Below, in pieces: positions 1-11,905 of a DNA stretch of 64,000 bases. The stretch is taken from NCBI RefSeq assembly GCF_016808095.1, contig NC_068973.1, positions 9,296,501 through 9,360,500 on the forward strand, read 5' to 3'. The notes under the pieces are model-generated. The model saw only the letters and a list, made by a program, of their open reading frames with translations, searched no databases and had not been told where the DNA came from. The DNA is from Vigna angularis. Lineage: Eukaryota > Streptophyta > Magnoliopsida > Fabales > Fabaceae. The position numbers and the translations under genes were made by a program. The number at the start of each line of letters is the position of its first letter. Positions within the stretch are counted from its first letter, which is position 1.

Positions 1-90
1 CTTTCAAAGAGATCTAAATGTTTTAGAAATCACTCTCTCATTCAAATATATCAAGAGATTTTTTTTTTTTTTACAATGAGAAGGGTTGAC

Positions 91-100
91 TATTTATAGC
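91..100 (-). promoter_or_regulatory. TATA-box-like site facing the left edge
   Basis: Read on the minus strand this is GCTATAAATA, a good plant TATA box. It is followed towards position 1 by a short T/A-rich leader. It could be a gene promoter or the promoter of an LTR whose body lies left of the window. No coding sequence is visible downstream, so the assignment is tentative. Confidence 0.3.
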
Positions 101-2712
101 TTAAGATCACTTCCTCAATGACATTCTTATGTACCTAACATGAAATACAAATGTAGAATATAAAGGTTTTATTTGTGGATGAAATATAAACTATACATTT
201 TAATTTTAAAATTCTCACGCTTGAGTTACACTTTCCATCCTTCATTCATACATGTCATGCCTAGCTTATTCTTTACTCTATTTTTTTAGCTTTGACTTTC
301 ATGCTTGATAAAAAATTGAGGGGGATACATTTGATTGTTAATGACTTCAATTTGCTACTTGTTTCTTAATCCTTTAATGTCCACACCTCCTAGTTTTTTG
401 GCTTTAATTGTCCATATTAAAAAAATTACTATTTACACCTATTTTACAAGTAAAAAAAAGTTAAAATTAAATCTCTAAGTTTTTAAAATTTACAACTAAA
501 TAAACTCTATTCTACAAGAATTTATTTAAGATCTTCCTTATCAATGCATCATCAACTAAAAATCCTTGGAAGAATCTCAATTAAACTGAAAATTTCGCCA
601 ACAACATGAAGAAGTTTTCAAGAAGTTGTGGAGTTGCAAAATTTCACCAAAAGTGTTGTACTTCAATTTGAGGCTTTTAAGGAATATACTCTGAACCAAG
701 AATAATTTAAGAAAAAAGTAATGTGCTTGCTGTTCTTTGTTATAGCCGGGTGGGTTCAAGTAAGGTTTTACATTACAAAATTGTGTTAAACTTCATTCAA
801 CATAACTTTGGGTGGAAGATTAAGAAAATCTTAATTGGAAAATTAATGATTTACTGTAATTTGGATTTGGGATGAGAAAAACACTTCCAAGATAAAGCTT
901 TTGATGCTGGAAAAGTTGGCCACGATGTTATGTTTCGTTGTTGGAAATGAGACAACACATTGAATCCCAACAATTTCTTTTCTTTTGTTTGTAGTGGTGT
1001 TTATTATTACGATTAACATTTTAATGTAAAATATAAAATCCAACTCAGAATGATTATAGTGCAAAATATATTATAAATATCACCATGCTTAAGATAGATA
1101 TTGACACACATGAAGAACTCGTATAGCAACTCATCAACTTATTCTTCTCCTTAATTAGGACCACACGTAGTGATATCGTTTTCTTTGCATTTATGAACAG
1201 CCTTTCTTAGTTACTTGCTATATTGACCAGAAAACCAGCTGCAGAAAAATATTAAAGTGACACTTTGAGTTTGTGACATGCATAATGTATCCAAAATTTT
1301 CCTTTTTCCCTATTAGTTAAAGTAACAAATGTTACACTTTTTGGTGGTTACTATGCTTTTACACTTGGATTCCTTCACATCCTAATTTTTACTTTACAAG
1401 AAAAGAAAAATAAACATATTTAATATCTTAAAAACATAATTAAATTAAATCAACTTAAAATTTTAAATTAGTTTTTTATATTTATCTTATATTTGAAAGG
1501 AGAGTACGTATACCAGAAAGGTGTGTGGAAAAACATTTTTATGGAAAAGTCTATGATGAGAGATGGAATTTTAGAAAAATGGAAGAAATGCAATCACGAA
1601 AAACGACAAATAACAGAAATTAGGTCAATTTTGGATTGCATGTAATGAATGATTAATTTATTGTGAGATAAGTGGAAAAGTAAAGAAGCATGATAATTCA
1701 ATGCTAAATCCAATTAACAGGGATGTATAATCTACTTTTTACTTTAATTTGTCATTATGTAATCACTTTGTTTGACCCAATGAAATTAACGATTAAAAAA
1801 TTGAAAGACTTAAAGCATCCCATTACTGTAAGTGTGAGTTGATCGTAATACCAAAACGATTGACTTAATATAATAGAAATTATGAGTTTTAGTTTTGTTT
1901 TGTTTTTATTTGAGCAATAAATTTGAAATTTGAAATTAGTGTCCAAAATACGAAGTGCCCACGTGAGATTCCTCAGCTTTTTACCCCACAAACGTAAAAG
2001 TTGTTGTCGCCAAATTACATGCCAAGAATTGCATACACACAACTTCACAAAAAACTAAACGCTCTGATAACGACTCAAATTCACAACTAAATTTCGATTG
2101 TCAAAATCAAATTTAATTTCAAACAACCAAAAAAAAACATCCATGTTACAATTAAAACATGTCCATTTTAAAATCTTATTTCAACTACAAATAAAATTAA
2201 TTTATACTATATGGAACATTTCTTCTTTTATATATTTTTTATGAAGATGAATTCGATTTAAATTTATGTTTTAACATGTCATCTTATAAAGATTTGATAA
2301 GTCTATCATATTATTTGACTTTTCATAGATCTTAAAAAGATTTGATAAGTACATGTTATTTGACTTTTCATAGATATCTAATTTTATGTAGGAAATATAC
2401 ATGTTTCAATTGAAGGAGTAATGGATAATTTTTACAAATCAATGAGATAAATTTAAGTTGAGTTGGTAATAATGTAGAATTTTAATTTCTAAATAATAAT
2501 ATAGAAGAATCAATCTAAAACTCAGTTACCATAATCATTATGTTGGTTTTATTATTCAGAGAATAATTTTATCTAACTTGTTTATAAAGTATAATTAAAA
2601 GCATGGTGAGATTTGTTTAATTATCTTGGTATGACCTTCATCATTAGAAGGAAGCATTAAATTTTAGGCAAGGCATTAGTATTTGTAAAGAACAGATGGT
2701 AATTTTTGGTCA

Positions 2713-2715
<3 letters not shown>
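101..2715. other. intergenic, AT-rich, no gene seen
   Basis: No reading frame here resembles a protein family; the short open frames are AT-rich and lack codon structure. The one structure seen is a degenerate direct repeat of roughly 50 bases at about 2290-2385 sharing AGATTTGATAAGT and TTTGACTTTTCATAGAT. Confidence 0.6.

Positions 2716-2794
<79 letters not shown>
2716..2794. repeat. compound (AT)n(GT)n microsatellite
   Basis: An uninterrupted AT run passes directly into a TG run. On the minus strand it produces a low-complexity Thr-His/Ile-Tyr open frame that is not a gene. Such compound repeats are usually polymorphic in length. Confidence 0.95.
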
Positions 2795-2796
<2 letters not shown>

Positions 2797-4189
2797 GAAG
2801 GGTATAGATGGAGATTGAGTGAAGTGAAGAGTGTTTAATATTATGGATAAGGCGTGAAAGAGTGGAGTGAAAATGTAGCATTTTTTTGTGTCGTGTCCAG
2901 AAGGGCATCATGGACCATGTTCATATTAGCCATGCATTGCTGCCTTTTATGCGACCACATGCCTTCATCTTATGTATGTCATACTGAAGAAGACAGCCTA
3001 CCCTCTATCAATATAATATATAAAAAAATCTTATAAAAAATAATTACAGTATAGTTTATTAAGAAAAACCAGATGAAAGAATCTAAAACAATATGGTCTT
3101 ATTAATATGAATAAGTATTAACACATGTTCTAAAACGGTTTCTTTTAATTAAGTGTATAAAATTCATATAATTTATAAAATATTTGTTTTCTCCCAAAAT
3201 CAAACAAAACAAGAAAATACGAGACAATAAGGAAAATATTTTTGAAATTTTTATTTAGACCTGATAATGTTTGAGCTTACCTTTACGATAAAATGAGATA
3301 TTACGTAGTTTTTTTTTTAACTATTTGAGAAATATAATTTTTTGTTTAGATGAAACTTCCTAGGACTATTCGCTTCTACTTATTCTCATTAAACATTACA
3401 AATAATGTATCATGTAATTTTAAAAAAACTATTTGTTGGTTGAGAATTTTTGTTTTGAAATTTTAATATTTTTTGTTTATCAAGTGAATCTGATATTCAA
3501 CTTAATAAAAAAAATTAATTATCAAGCAAATTTAAAATTTGATCTGAATAATTTTTAAGATTATAAAAAAGAATTAATTGTTTGAGACTTAAACTGACAT
3601 TTAATTTTTTATTAGAAATAAAATTTTAATTATCAAACAAATTCAAAAAATAGCATAATGATCAATAACTTACATAATAATCAATAACTTTTAAAAATAT
3701 ATAAAAAAATTTAATTATCAGATAAGTTCAAAAGTAATATGATAATCAAATTTTTTAAATTTTAAATGAATGAAAACTTTAATTATTATTAAGTCCTAGA
3801 TTTAAGGATAACTAATAATTTAAAAAAAAAAATTGTAATTTGCAGTTTTGTATTAAAGTGAGAATATGAGTGTATGTCTGAAAATATGGGTGCCAAATAT
3901 TATTTTAAAAAGGTGAGAGTATGCGAATTAAAACAAGGGTTAAAACAAAAGAAATCCAGTCTAAAATATAAAGAAAAATAGGAGTACAACAATGCAAATA
4001 CATATCAAGACCGATAACCTTATGGTACATTAATTAAGTGTGAGATGCGGATAGCAATCTAACCAAAATAAAGCAAGAGTGAAAATAGTAGAAAAAAAAC
4101 GGTCTAAGAAAGAAAGCTGGGTCGGGCTGGGCCTATACCCAGTTTCTGAATTATTATATTATTTTTATTCCTTATTACTTTTATTTTAC
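2795..4189. other. intergenic, AT-rich, no gene seen
   Basis: Poly-A/T-rich sequence without a supportable reading frame. A short GC-richer patch (GGGTCGGGCTGGGCC) occurs near 4120-4135, with no further context. Confidence 0.55.
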
Positions 4190-4346
4190 TCTTTAATTCT
4201 AAAACATTTTTTTTAAGACAAAGAATCCAGAATCTTCACAACTTTGCGCACAACACCATCTCCGTGCAACCATGGTCAACCCCGTTGGATTCACCTATCA
4301 CCATACTCGCCGGTGGCATCATCGACTGTGATCATCACTGTAACAT

Positions 4347-4570
4347 TATTGGAAGTCTCACATCAATTAGAGATAAAACAATTTATAATATACAAGTGAG
4401 GTACAAACCTCATCTTACAAGCCGGTTTTGCGGACTTATAATATGGTATCATAACCATGGTTAGAGCCTATCCTAACGAGTTCTAAGTGGATATTTCTGT
4501 TTCCATCCGGGCCGTTGGCACAAGCTAGTTTTGTGGGATTGAGTTAAACTTAAAAAATCACTTTCTAATA
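4347..4570 (+). mobile_element. TRIM-like miniature LTR retroelement with 5-bp target duplication
   Basis: The element is flanked by AACAT at 4342-4346 and again at 4571-4575. Its first terminal repeat starts TATTGGAAGTC at 4347 and ends before a decayed Met-tRNA primer site (TGGTATCATAACC, from 4444). The second, 5'-truncated repeat (about 4521-4570) contains TTTTGTGGGATTGAGTT and ends CTAATA. The usual TG...CA ends appear as TA...TA, as expected from C-to-T decay. It has no coding capacity. A related copy lies at about 20770-21136 on the other strand. This repeat type is widespread in legumes (general knowledge); the exact family name is not assigned. Confidence 0.75.
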
Positions 4571-4906
4571 AACATAGTTGCTGCAATCCTCGTTTTCCAT
4601 CACTCAACCAAACTCGCTGGCGACTACCCCCTCCTATTCACTGGAGTTAGGGTTGGGTGCTTCGTCGCAAGTTTGGAGAGTGAAGAATAACCCAGCCCAT
4701 CGCAGTCGCTGCAATTCCCGCTCTCGTCGCCTCGGCGCTTGGCGATGTCACCAGAAACGTCGGCGTCTTCCTCTTCTCCAACATATGAGCTCTCGTCTCT
4801 TCCATAGTTATCCCACTAGAAGCTACTGTATGACATTGTTGCCGCTATCGTTAGGGTTCCGATTCGGAATAAATGTCGCCGTCGTGCGAAGGCAAATCAC
4901 GCTTTT

Positions 4907-5255
4907 TGATAACATATATACCATTCGGTTATACTGTTCTGCTGATCGCTCTTGTATTGATTCAATGCATCGTTTGGTATCACTGACCTGAACCGCTCGG
5001 TTGTGTTGATTCATTACACCGTTCGGTCTCACTAACTTGCACTGCTTGGTTTACAGTTAGGCTTGTAGTTTCTGTTATTATGTTTAGTTTCTATTATTTT
5101 GTTTTAGTTTCCTTTCCTATATATTTCTTTTCCTGTATCTCTTTCCAGAATTAATAAACTTTATATCTTTCTCAGCCTACTTTTCTCTGGCTTCTCTCTT
5201 CTCTTTTCTCACCCTTATCAGCTTTCTTTTCCACTATTGCATAGTAAATCTATGA
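4907..5255 (+). repeat. 5' LTR of copia element 1 (349 bp)
   Basis: It matches the right LTR at 9225-9703 over its whole length, apart from a 118-bp duplication found only on the right. The downstream half is pyrimidine-rich and carries CCTATATATTTC near 5117, a possible TATA region. The LTR is followed directly by a primer binding site. Confidence 0.88.
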
Positions 5256-5267
5256 TGGTATCAGAAG
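5256..5267 (+). other. primer binding site (initiator Met tRNA)
   Basis: TGGTATCAGAAG lies directly after the 5' LTR and resembles the TGGTATCAGAGC complement of the initiator-Met tRNA 3' end used by copia elements. The last bases have drifted. Confidence 0.8.
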
Positions 5268-5325
5268 AAATTCCCGTTGCTTTCTGATTCTTGCATTCCT
5301 GTTCTTGTTTCTTTTTCTTCCTTCA

Positions 5326-6676
5326 ATGACAACCACTGAAACATATCCCCCAATCCAAGATCCTATCCATTCATATCTTTACCTTCACCCCAATGAAAAC
5401 CCCCGCCATATACCTTGTATCACCCGTTCTCAACACCACAAACTATCATTCATGGAGCATATCCTTCATTACGGCTCTTTCTGCTAAGAACAAGGTGGAG
5501 TTTGTTCTTGGATCAGCTATTCAACCTGCCAAGACTCATGCTTCCTTTCCTGTTTGGTTCCACTGCAATAGTATGGTTGTTTCATGGCTCCTGCATTCTG
5601 TCTCTCCTTCCATCCGTGAAAGCCTCATATGGATGGATCGCGCTATTGATATATGGAATGACTTGAAGAACCGCTTTGCCCAAGGTGATCTTGCCAGAAT
5701 TTCCACATTACAAATGGAAGCAACCACCTTGTCCCAAGGCGAACTCTCCGTCACCGAATTCTTCACCAAACTCAGAGTTATTTGGGATGAACTTGACAGT
5801 TTCCGCCCAAACCTTGTCTGCATTTGTCAGCACAAATGTTCTTGTACCGTTTCTTCGATTCTTTCTCAACGGAAACATGAAGATCGTGCCATGCAACTTC
5901 TACGAGGTTTGAATGATCACTATACCAATATACAATCTCATATTCTTCTTCTTGATCCTCTTCCTCCCATTTCCAAAATTTTTTCACTTGTTATTCAACA
6001 AGAACGTCAGTTAATAATCGACCATGTTACTGCTCCTGCGAAAACCACTTCATTTTCTAATTTATCCTCCCTACCGAACAGTTCTACTCCTGTTACTTGC
6101 ACCTATTGCAACCGGGTCGGCCACCAAGAAAGTTCCTACTTCAAGAAACATGGTTATCCTCCTGGTCACAAGCCTTTCAACAACAAGCTCGGCCAGATTC
6201 ACAATGTTGTTTCATCCACTCATGGTGATAGTCAACCGAACGGCTTGGATCAAGAACGACCTTCTGCTGAGACCATTCAACTCACACCCCAACAATATCA
6301 GGTTCTTGCAAAATTGTTCAAACGATCTGAGCCTAACGGTCCTAATGTGCACATCAATCAAGTCGGAACACTCTCTATAAACACTTCTCCAAGTAATATT
6401 GTTTCAGCTCTTCAAGTGCATTCTGCTAATACATGGCTTCTTGATTCTGGTGCCACCGACCATGTTTGCATTTCTTTAAAATTCTTTTCTTTCTATCAAA
6501 AGATTAGTCCTATTCCCATAACTTTACCTAATGGCAAAATTATACATGCTTATATAAAAAATGATACTCAGATTCTTTGTGATGCGTGTCATCGAGCTAA
6601 ACAAAAGAAACTCCCTTACATTGCTAGTACATCTCATTCATTGTGTTCTTTTGATTTATTGCACATTGATATATAG
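5326..6676 (+). pseudogene. gag-protease region of copia element 1, frameshifted and deleted
   Basis: The likely gag start is the ATG at 5326. Its frame is lost at the C run near 5401, and gag continues in the frame opened at 5393. The long frame carries the copia gag capsid-type domain, then a zinc knuckle near 6096-6150 whose last Cys is replaced by Tyr (CTYC...H...Y). The protease motif DSGATDH follows at about 6453-6475. Less than 130 bases later comes the CDACHRAKQKKLP zinc segment of integrase, so the normal protease-to-integrase linker and GAG-pre-integrase part are missing. The frame ends at a TAG at 6674-6676 where the family has Trp (DIWGP). Confidence 0.85.
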
Positions 6677-9200
6677 GGTCCTTGTACTGCTTCTATGAAT
6701 GGTTTTAAATACGTGTTAACCATAATTGATGATTTTTCTCGCTACACCTGGATTATTCCTATGTTAGATAAATCTTTTTTTTAAAAATCACATTCTTACT
6801 TTTCTTTGCAATATAGAAACTCAATTCAATAAAAAGGTAAAAACTATACGAACTGACAATGGCGTTGAGTTCACTATGCATGATCTTTTCTCCAACAAGG
6901 GCATTAATCATCAAACTACTTTGTTGAAACTCCTGAACAGAATGTGTTGTCGAACGTAAACACCAACACATCTTAAATATCACTCAAGCCTTACTTTTTC
7001 ACTCACATCTCCCAACTGTTTTCTGGTGTTATGCAGCCCAACATGCTGTTTTTTTATCAATCAGATGCCCACACCTGTCTTACAGAATGATACACCACAC
7101 GAACGTCTTCATGGATCTCCTTGTGACCTCTCAATGTTGCGTATCTTTGGTTGTCTCTGTTATGCCAACATCATTACTGCTCACAGAAAGAAGTTTGATG
7201 ATCATGTTATCCCTGACATTTTCTTAGGTTTTAAACAGAACACGAAAGGTTATCTCTTTTTAAATCTAAAAAACCATAAGGTTGATATATCCCGTAATGT
7301 TATTTTCCATGAAAATATTTTCCCATATAAAAATACTCATAAAACCGACAACTCTTTATCTCTACCTTTGCCCACTAATTACACCAATAACTATGATGAT
7401 CTTTTACCGATCAGTTATACTGCTACTGACACTTTATATAATCCAACTATTCCTTGCACTAATGACATTCCTCATAACACATCAACAGATATCACTCAAA
7501 TTGATGATATTGGTAATGATACTTCTGCTAGTATAAGACGGTCTTCTAGACCACGTAAGATTCCTGCTTATTTAAAGGATTTTAAAACTAACAGCATTGC
7601 TTGATATCCTATCAAGAATTATCTTAATTATGATCGTCTTTCTACTCATTTTTAGCATACTATTTTATCTATTTTATCTAATATTGAACCAACGTCTTAT
7701 GTTGCTGCTTCAAAACAACCCCAATGGGTTACTGCTATGTGTGTTGAGCTTGATGCTCTACAGGCTAACAATACTTGGGTCCTAACCACTTTACCACCTA
7801 ATAAAACTGCTATTGGTTTTCGATGGGTTTATAAAATCAAATACAACTCTGATGGCTCAGTCGACCGGTATAAAGCACATCTGGTCGCCAAAGGATATAA
7901 CCAGATTGAAGGGTTAGATTACTTCGATACTTTTGCACCGTTCGCCAAACTCACTACCGTTCGGCTTCTTCTTGCCATTGTTGCTTCCAAGAGTTGGTCA
8001 CTCAAACAATTGGATGTTAACAATGTTTTCCTACATGGTGATCTTCATGAAGATGTCTATATGAAAGTTCCTCCTTGCCTTACCACTTCAACTACGAATC
8101 AGGTTTGCAAACTACAAAGGTCTTTATATGGTCTTAAACAAGTTGCCGACAATGGTATGCTAAGCTACATCATTTCTTACTCTCAAATAATTATACTTGT
8201 TCCACTTTTGACAATTCTCTTTTTCTGCAACATGATGATGATTACATTACAGAACTTCTCATTTATGTTGATGATATCATCATAACCGGCAACAATAATG
8301 GAGAAATACAACGTATTACCGACCTCCTTCATTCTACCTTTCGCATAAAGAATCTTGGTGATTTAACTTAATTTCTCGGTCTTGAGGTTGCACGCAACTC
8401 CAAAGGAATCCATCTTAGCCAACGAAAGTATGTTCTGGATCTCCTTACTGAAACTGGCTTGCTTGACTGCTCCCATGTCCTTACTCCCATGGTTCACAAA
8501 CAACCATCTATACCTACTGATCGGTCACTGGATGATGTTGTCGATGCTTCCTATCGTCGACTCATTGGAAAACTCATCTACCTTACCACCACCCGTCCGG
8601 ATATGACTTTTGATGTCAATCACCTTAGTCAGTTCATGTATGCTCCAACATCTGCTCATCAACAAGCTACTACTCGTATTTTACGATATCTCAAACGTAC
8701 ATCTGGTGTTGGCATTTTTCTCCCACACAATTCTACCGTTCAGCTAAAAGCTTTCTGTGACTTTGATTAGCCCACCTGTCCCGATACTCGCCGATCAGTC
8801 ACTGGATTCGTTGTCTACCTCGGAAGTTCACTCATTTCATGGCGCTCCAAGAAACAACCGACCGTTTCTCGTAGCTCTTCTGAGGCTGAATATCGCTAGC
8901 CAGCATAGTGTGTGAACTCCAGTGGCTCACTTACTTGCTTCATGATCTACACGTTCCTTACATTTCTCCTGCTCTTGTTTACTCTGACAATCAATCTGCA
9001 ATACAAATCGCCTCTAATCAAGTTTTTCATGAACGCACAAAGCATATTGATATTGACTACCACCTTGTTCATGAAAAGGTTGTTGCTGGATTGATCAAAT
9101 GACTTCTTATCTCCACAACCATGCATATAGCTGACATATTAACTAAACCTTTACCCCCTCCTGCTTTTCAACTTTTGCGTTCGAAGCTGGGTCTTCAAAA
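6677..9200 (+). pseudogene. integrase-reverse transcriptase-RNase H remnant of copia element 1
   Basis: The parts are spread over several frames. Integrase core pieces lie at about 6677-7010 (TDNGVEF-like near 6855) and the integrase C-terminal part at 7026-7604. Reverse transcriptase lies at 7737-8150 (NNTWVLTTLPP, RWVYKIKY, FLHGDLHEDVY), a YVDDI active-site box near 8262-8280, and RNase H pieces at about 8750-9100 (RRSVTGF, SSSEAEY). Breaks include a poly-T frameshift near 6780, loss of sequence after YGLKQ near 8145, and in-frame stops at about 8368 and 8768 (the SDW motif became a stop). It is a relic with no coding capacity. Confidence 0.85.
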
Positions 9201-9212
9201 TATTTACGCCCA

Positions 9213-9224
9213 ACTTGAGGGGGC
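9213..9224 (+). other. polypurine tract of copia element 1
   Basis: The purine run TTGAGGGGGC lies directly before the 3' LTR, the standard plus-strand priming site. Confidence 0.75.
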
Positions 9225-9703
9225 TGATAACAGATATACCGTTCGGTTATACTGTTGTGCCGATCACTCTTGTATTGTGTCGATCGCTCTTGTATTGATT
9301 CAATGCATTGTTCGGTATCTCTAACCTGAACCGCTCGGTTGTATTGATTCATTACATCATTCGGTTATATTGTTGTATTGATCACTCTTGTATTGTGTCG
9401 ATCGCTCTTGTATTGATTCATTACACTGTTCGGTATCACTGACCTGAATCGCTTAGTTGTGTTGATTCATTACACTGTTCGATCTCACTAACATACTGCT
9501 TGGTTTACAATTAGACTTGTAGTTTCTATTATTCTGTTTAGTTTCTGTTATTCTGTTTTAGTTTCCTTTCCCATATATTTCTTTTTCTGTATCTCTTTGC
9601 CTACATATCTTCTCTCTTCTCAGCCTACTTTTCTCTTGCTTCTCTCTTCTCTCTTCTTCCCTTTATCAGCTTTCTTTTCCACTATTGCATATTAAATATA
9701 TGA
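9225..9703 (+). repeat. 3' LTR of copia element 1 with internal 118-bp duplication (479 bp)
   Basis: It is 130 bp longer than the 5' LTR. Units starting TCGGTTAT at 9243 and 9361 are a direct duplication of 118 bp. Each unit also holds a doubled 20-bp block containing CGATCRCTCTTGTATTG. The remaining part aligns with the left LTR with many substitutions, pointing to an old insertion. Confidence 0.85.
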
Positions 9704-9975
9704 CTTTTCTCCCCTCTCTTCACTTCTTCTCTAGTAAGATCCAAATCAGAAACCACCACCCACCTAAAACACCACTGCTACATAGAGGCCCCCGCAGCTA
9801 CGACATCAAGATCATTGTCGGTCCTCCCGAGTCGCGACGTCACTCGTTCGTCACCTCGCACAATCGACCAGAAGTACCGTCAGTTCTCATCAAATATTCT
9901 CTGGCATCAATACACGAAGAAAATGACGTCGCCGGTAATCGAGATTACCAGCAACCGCTTCGCACATGATTTCTA

Positions 9976-11187
9976 TTCTAGCCATTACCGATTCATCATC
10001 AAATTCTTTGTTCAGTTCCTCTTTATTTTTTATATTTTATTGTTTGTTGAATTGAGTTGTGATGATCCTAGAAATGGAATCATACATTAATTCTGATTAA
10101 TCGTATAGAGAATGAAACTATTTCAGTATTTCAGTTACTGGATCTCTCTCTGTGTTCTCTAATTTAATTTATCCTATGAAAATAAATTTGCTTTATAGAA
10201 CATAAGAACAAGGAAGAAGAAGAAATCGAAGAGGTAAACTCAAGAATTATAGTGTCATTCCCGATGCAATTCACATAGCATATCGTGAAAACAAATCAAA
10301 CAGATGATAGAATTCAACAATTGAATCGACAATCGATGTAATCTAAGAATAGAAAATATCTCTAATGCGTGACACTTCTTCACTCACTTGCTTCTCCTCT
10401 TCACTTGCTCCTCTTCTCTTATTCACTTGCTCCTCTTCTTTGTTTCCTTCACCTGATTTTTCAAAACTCCAAAACCCCTAAATTATTTAACACTGAGGCT
10501 TATATAATCTTAAGAACGTCCATTCCCGCCCTCTCCCGTTTCACTTTAACGAAATTTTAAAAAGAAAGTTGATGCACTAAATGAATGAGAAATGTGACTG
10601 CCACTTGTCAATGTGTGATTGGAGCTAATTTTGGAGAGCGTAGGAAATGTGAGTGAAATGGCGCCATGTGGGGGTGAATTTTAGGAATGGAGTATGGCAT
10701 ACAGAGTTAGAAAACGTGGAAAGAAAAGGAAAGTAATTAACAAATGAAATAGAAAAATGTAATGGGACCATGGCATCTCCTGAGTGGAAACAATTTTTTT
10801 TTAAAAGAAAAAAATTCATGGAAGGTATTGAATGTGATAAAAATTGTTGCGTTATTAACCTATGTTAAAAAAATTATTGAAAAAATAGAAAAATATTACA
10901 AGAAAATATATTGGCCACAAGGATAAGGAAATAAAATGAGATAGGTGGTAAAAAGAGCCAAACTAACTCATGTGATTATCATGATTTTGATAAAAAAAAA
11001 AGTTTTCTCTTCCTCCTTTTAATCATTCCTTTTATTCTTTCTTCATTTTAAATTTTAAGTTTTCTAATTTTTTAAATTTTAAATTTTTGTTTAAATTTTT
11101 TAAATTTATTATTTCTCGTTTTTTCTACGTATAGTTATTATTTATTTACTATATTTTTATTATTTTTTTTCTTAAAAGAAACTATTT
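9976..11187. other. intergenic, no gene seen
   Basis: A short T/C-rich tandem repeat of about 24 bases lies at 10378-10445 (units of TTCACTTGCTCCTCTTCT). Otherwise there are only AT-rich bases, and no frame with family resemblance. Confidence 0.55.
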
Positions 11188-11376
11188 AAATCTCTATTTT
11201 TTAAAAATCATAAAAATAAATTTTAAATGATCAGGATGAAATTAGGTTTTGACACCTATTTATATTCTGTAAATTTGTTTAAAATCTCTACCTTTTTTAA
11301 AACCATAGAAATAAATTTTAAATGACCCGGATGAAATTAGGTTTTGACACCTATTTATATACTCTAAATTTGTTTT
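11188..11376. repeat. two-copy direct repeat, unit about 94 bp
   Basis: The two copies share GATGAAATTAGGTTTTGACA and then CCTATTTATAT; the first runs to about 11281 and the second to about 11376. Divergence is low. Just downstream (11405-11460) a second, 30-bp direct repeat carries CCCTTATGTCGATACAAAAT. Confidence 0.8.
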
Positions 11377-11629
11377 ATGTGTAGATGACGTGAGATTTTT
11401 ACCACACCCTTATGTCGATACAAAATCATATCCCTTATGTCGATACAAAATCATATATCTTGATAAATGTTAATTTTTGATGGATTTATCGTGATGTGTC
11501 CATTGTATCTACCGGTGGATATATTCGTTGATAAGGTATATATGATTTAGTATCCATCGATAAGGTATATATAATTTAGTTTACAAATGGATATAGCATG
11601 CCGGTAATTTGATCGATGATATAACTTAG

Positions 11630-11905
11630 GTTTTACTTCCCCCAATTCATTTTGCGTGTTGCCCCCCTTTGTTCCTTCTTTCCCTTGTACCGGTGAATGT
11701 CGCTTACTGTCGCGAGGAGGAGGTTGCTTCCCTTCCCCTGCGGTATGTTGATTTAAGTTAGGTTTTCCTTTTCCCAATTCATTTTGTGCATCTATTCATT
11801 TGTTGTTTCACTGAAGCCCTCTTTGTTTCCCTGCATTGGTAATGATTATCGCTGACTACCACGAGCAGGAGGTTGTTTCCCTTCCCCTACCTTATGTTGA
11901 GTGCC
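11630..11905. repeat. GC-richer two-copy repeat, unit about 132-149 bp
   Basis: AATTCATTTTG recurs at 11644 and 11776, and GGTTGCTTCCCTTCCCCT recurs with one change about 149 bp later. Each copy also has a GTAATG/GTGAATG..TCGCT..CTGAC block. The copies are diverged by indels. The GC content is higher than in the flanks and the origin is unknown. Confidence 0.65.

Larger units (their letters stand above)
4907..9703 (+). mobile_element. decayed Ty1/copia retrotransposon (element 1)
   Basis: The element begins TGATAAC at 4907 and ends TATATGA at 9703, between two copies of CTTTT (4902-4906 and 9704-9708), a 5-bp target duplication. The order is LTR, Met-tRNA primer site, gag, protease, integrase, reverse transcriptase, RNase H, polypurine tract and LTR, which is copia order. 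The coding part is broken by frameshifts, stops and at least one internal deletion, so it cannot be autonomous. The terminal dinucleotides are TG...GA rather than TG...CA. Both the target duplication and the primer site immediately after 5255 support this boundary. Confidence 0.9.
4190..9975. other. GC-richer host segment split by two retroelements (4190-4346, 4576-4906, 9709-9975)
   Basis: Three pieces are clearly richer in GC and CpG than their surroundings, and they become contiguous if the TRIM (4347-4570) and the copia element (4907-9703) are removed at their target-site duplications. The joined stretch looks like the 5' part of a gene or an older transposon. No single long frame runs through it and I do not recognise a product. 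The 137-codon open frame at 4578-4991 runs into the LTR and is therefore not a native protein. What is seen is base composition and clean insertion sites; that it is a gene relic is inference. Confidence 0.45.

Noticed and set aside
2657..2911. 84-codon minus-strand open frame with Thr-His and Ile-Tyr runs
   Set aside because: It is the translation of the (AT)n(GT)n microsatellite.
4578..4991. 137-codon open frame
   Set aside because: It crosses the boundary at 4907 into the LTR of copia element 1, so it is not a native coding sequence; no domain is seen.
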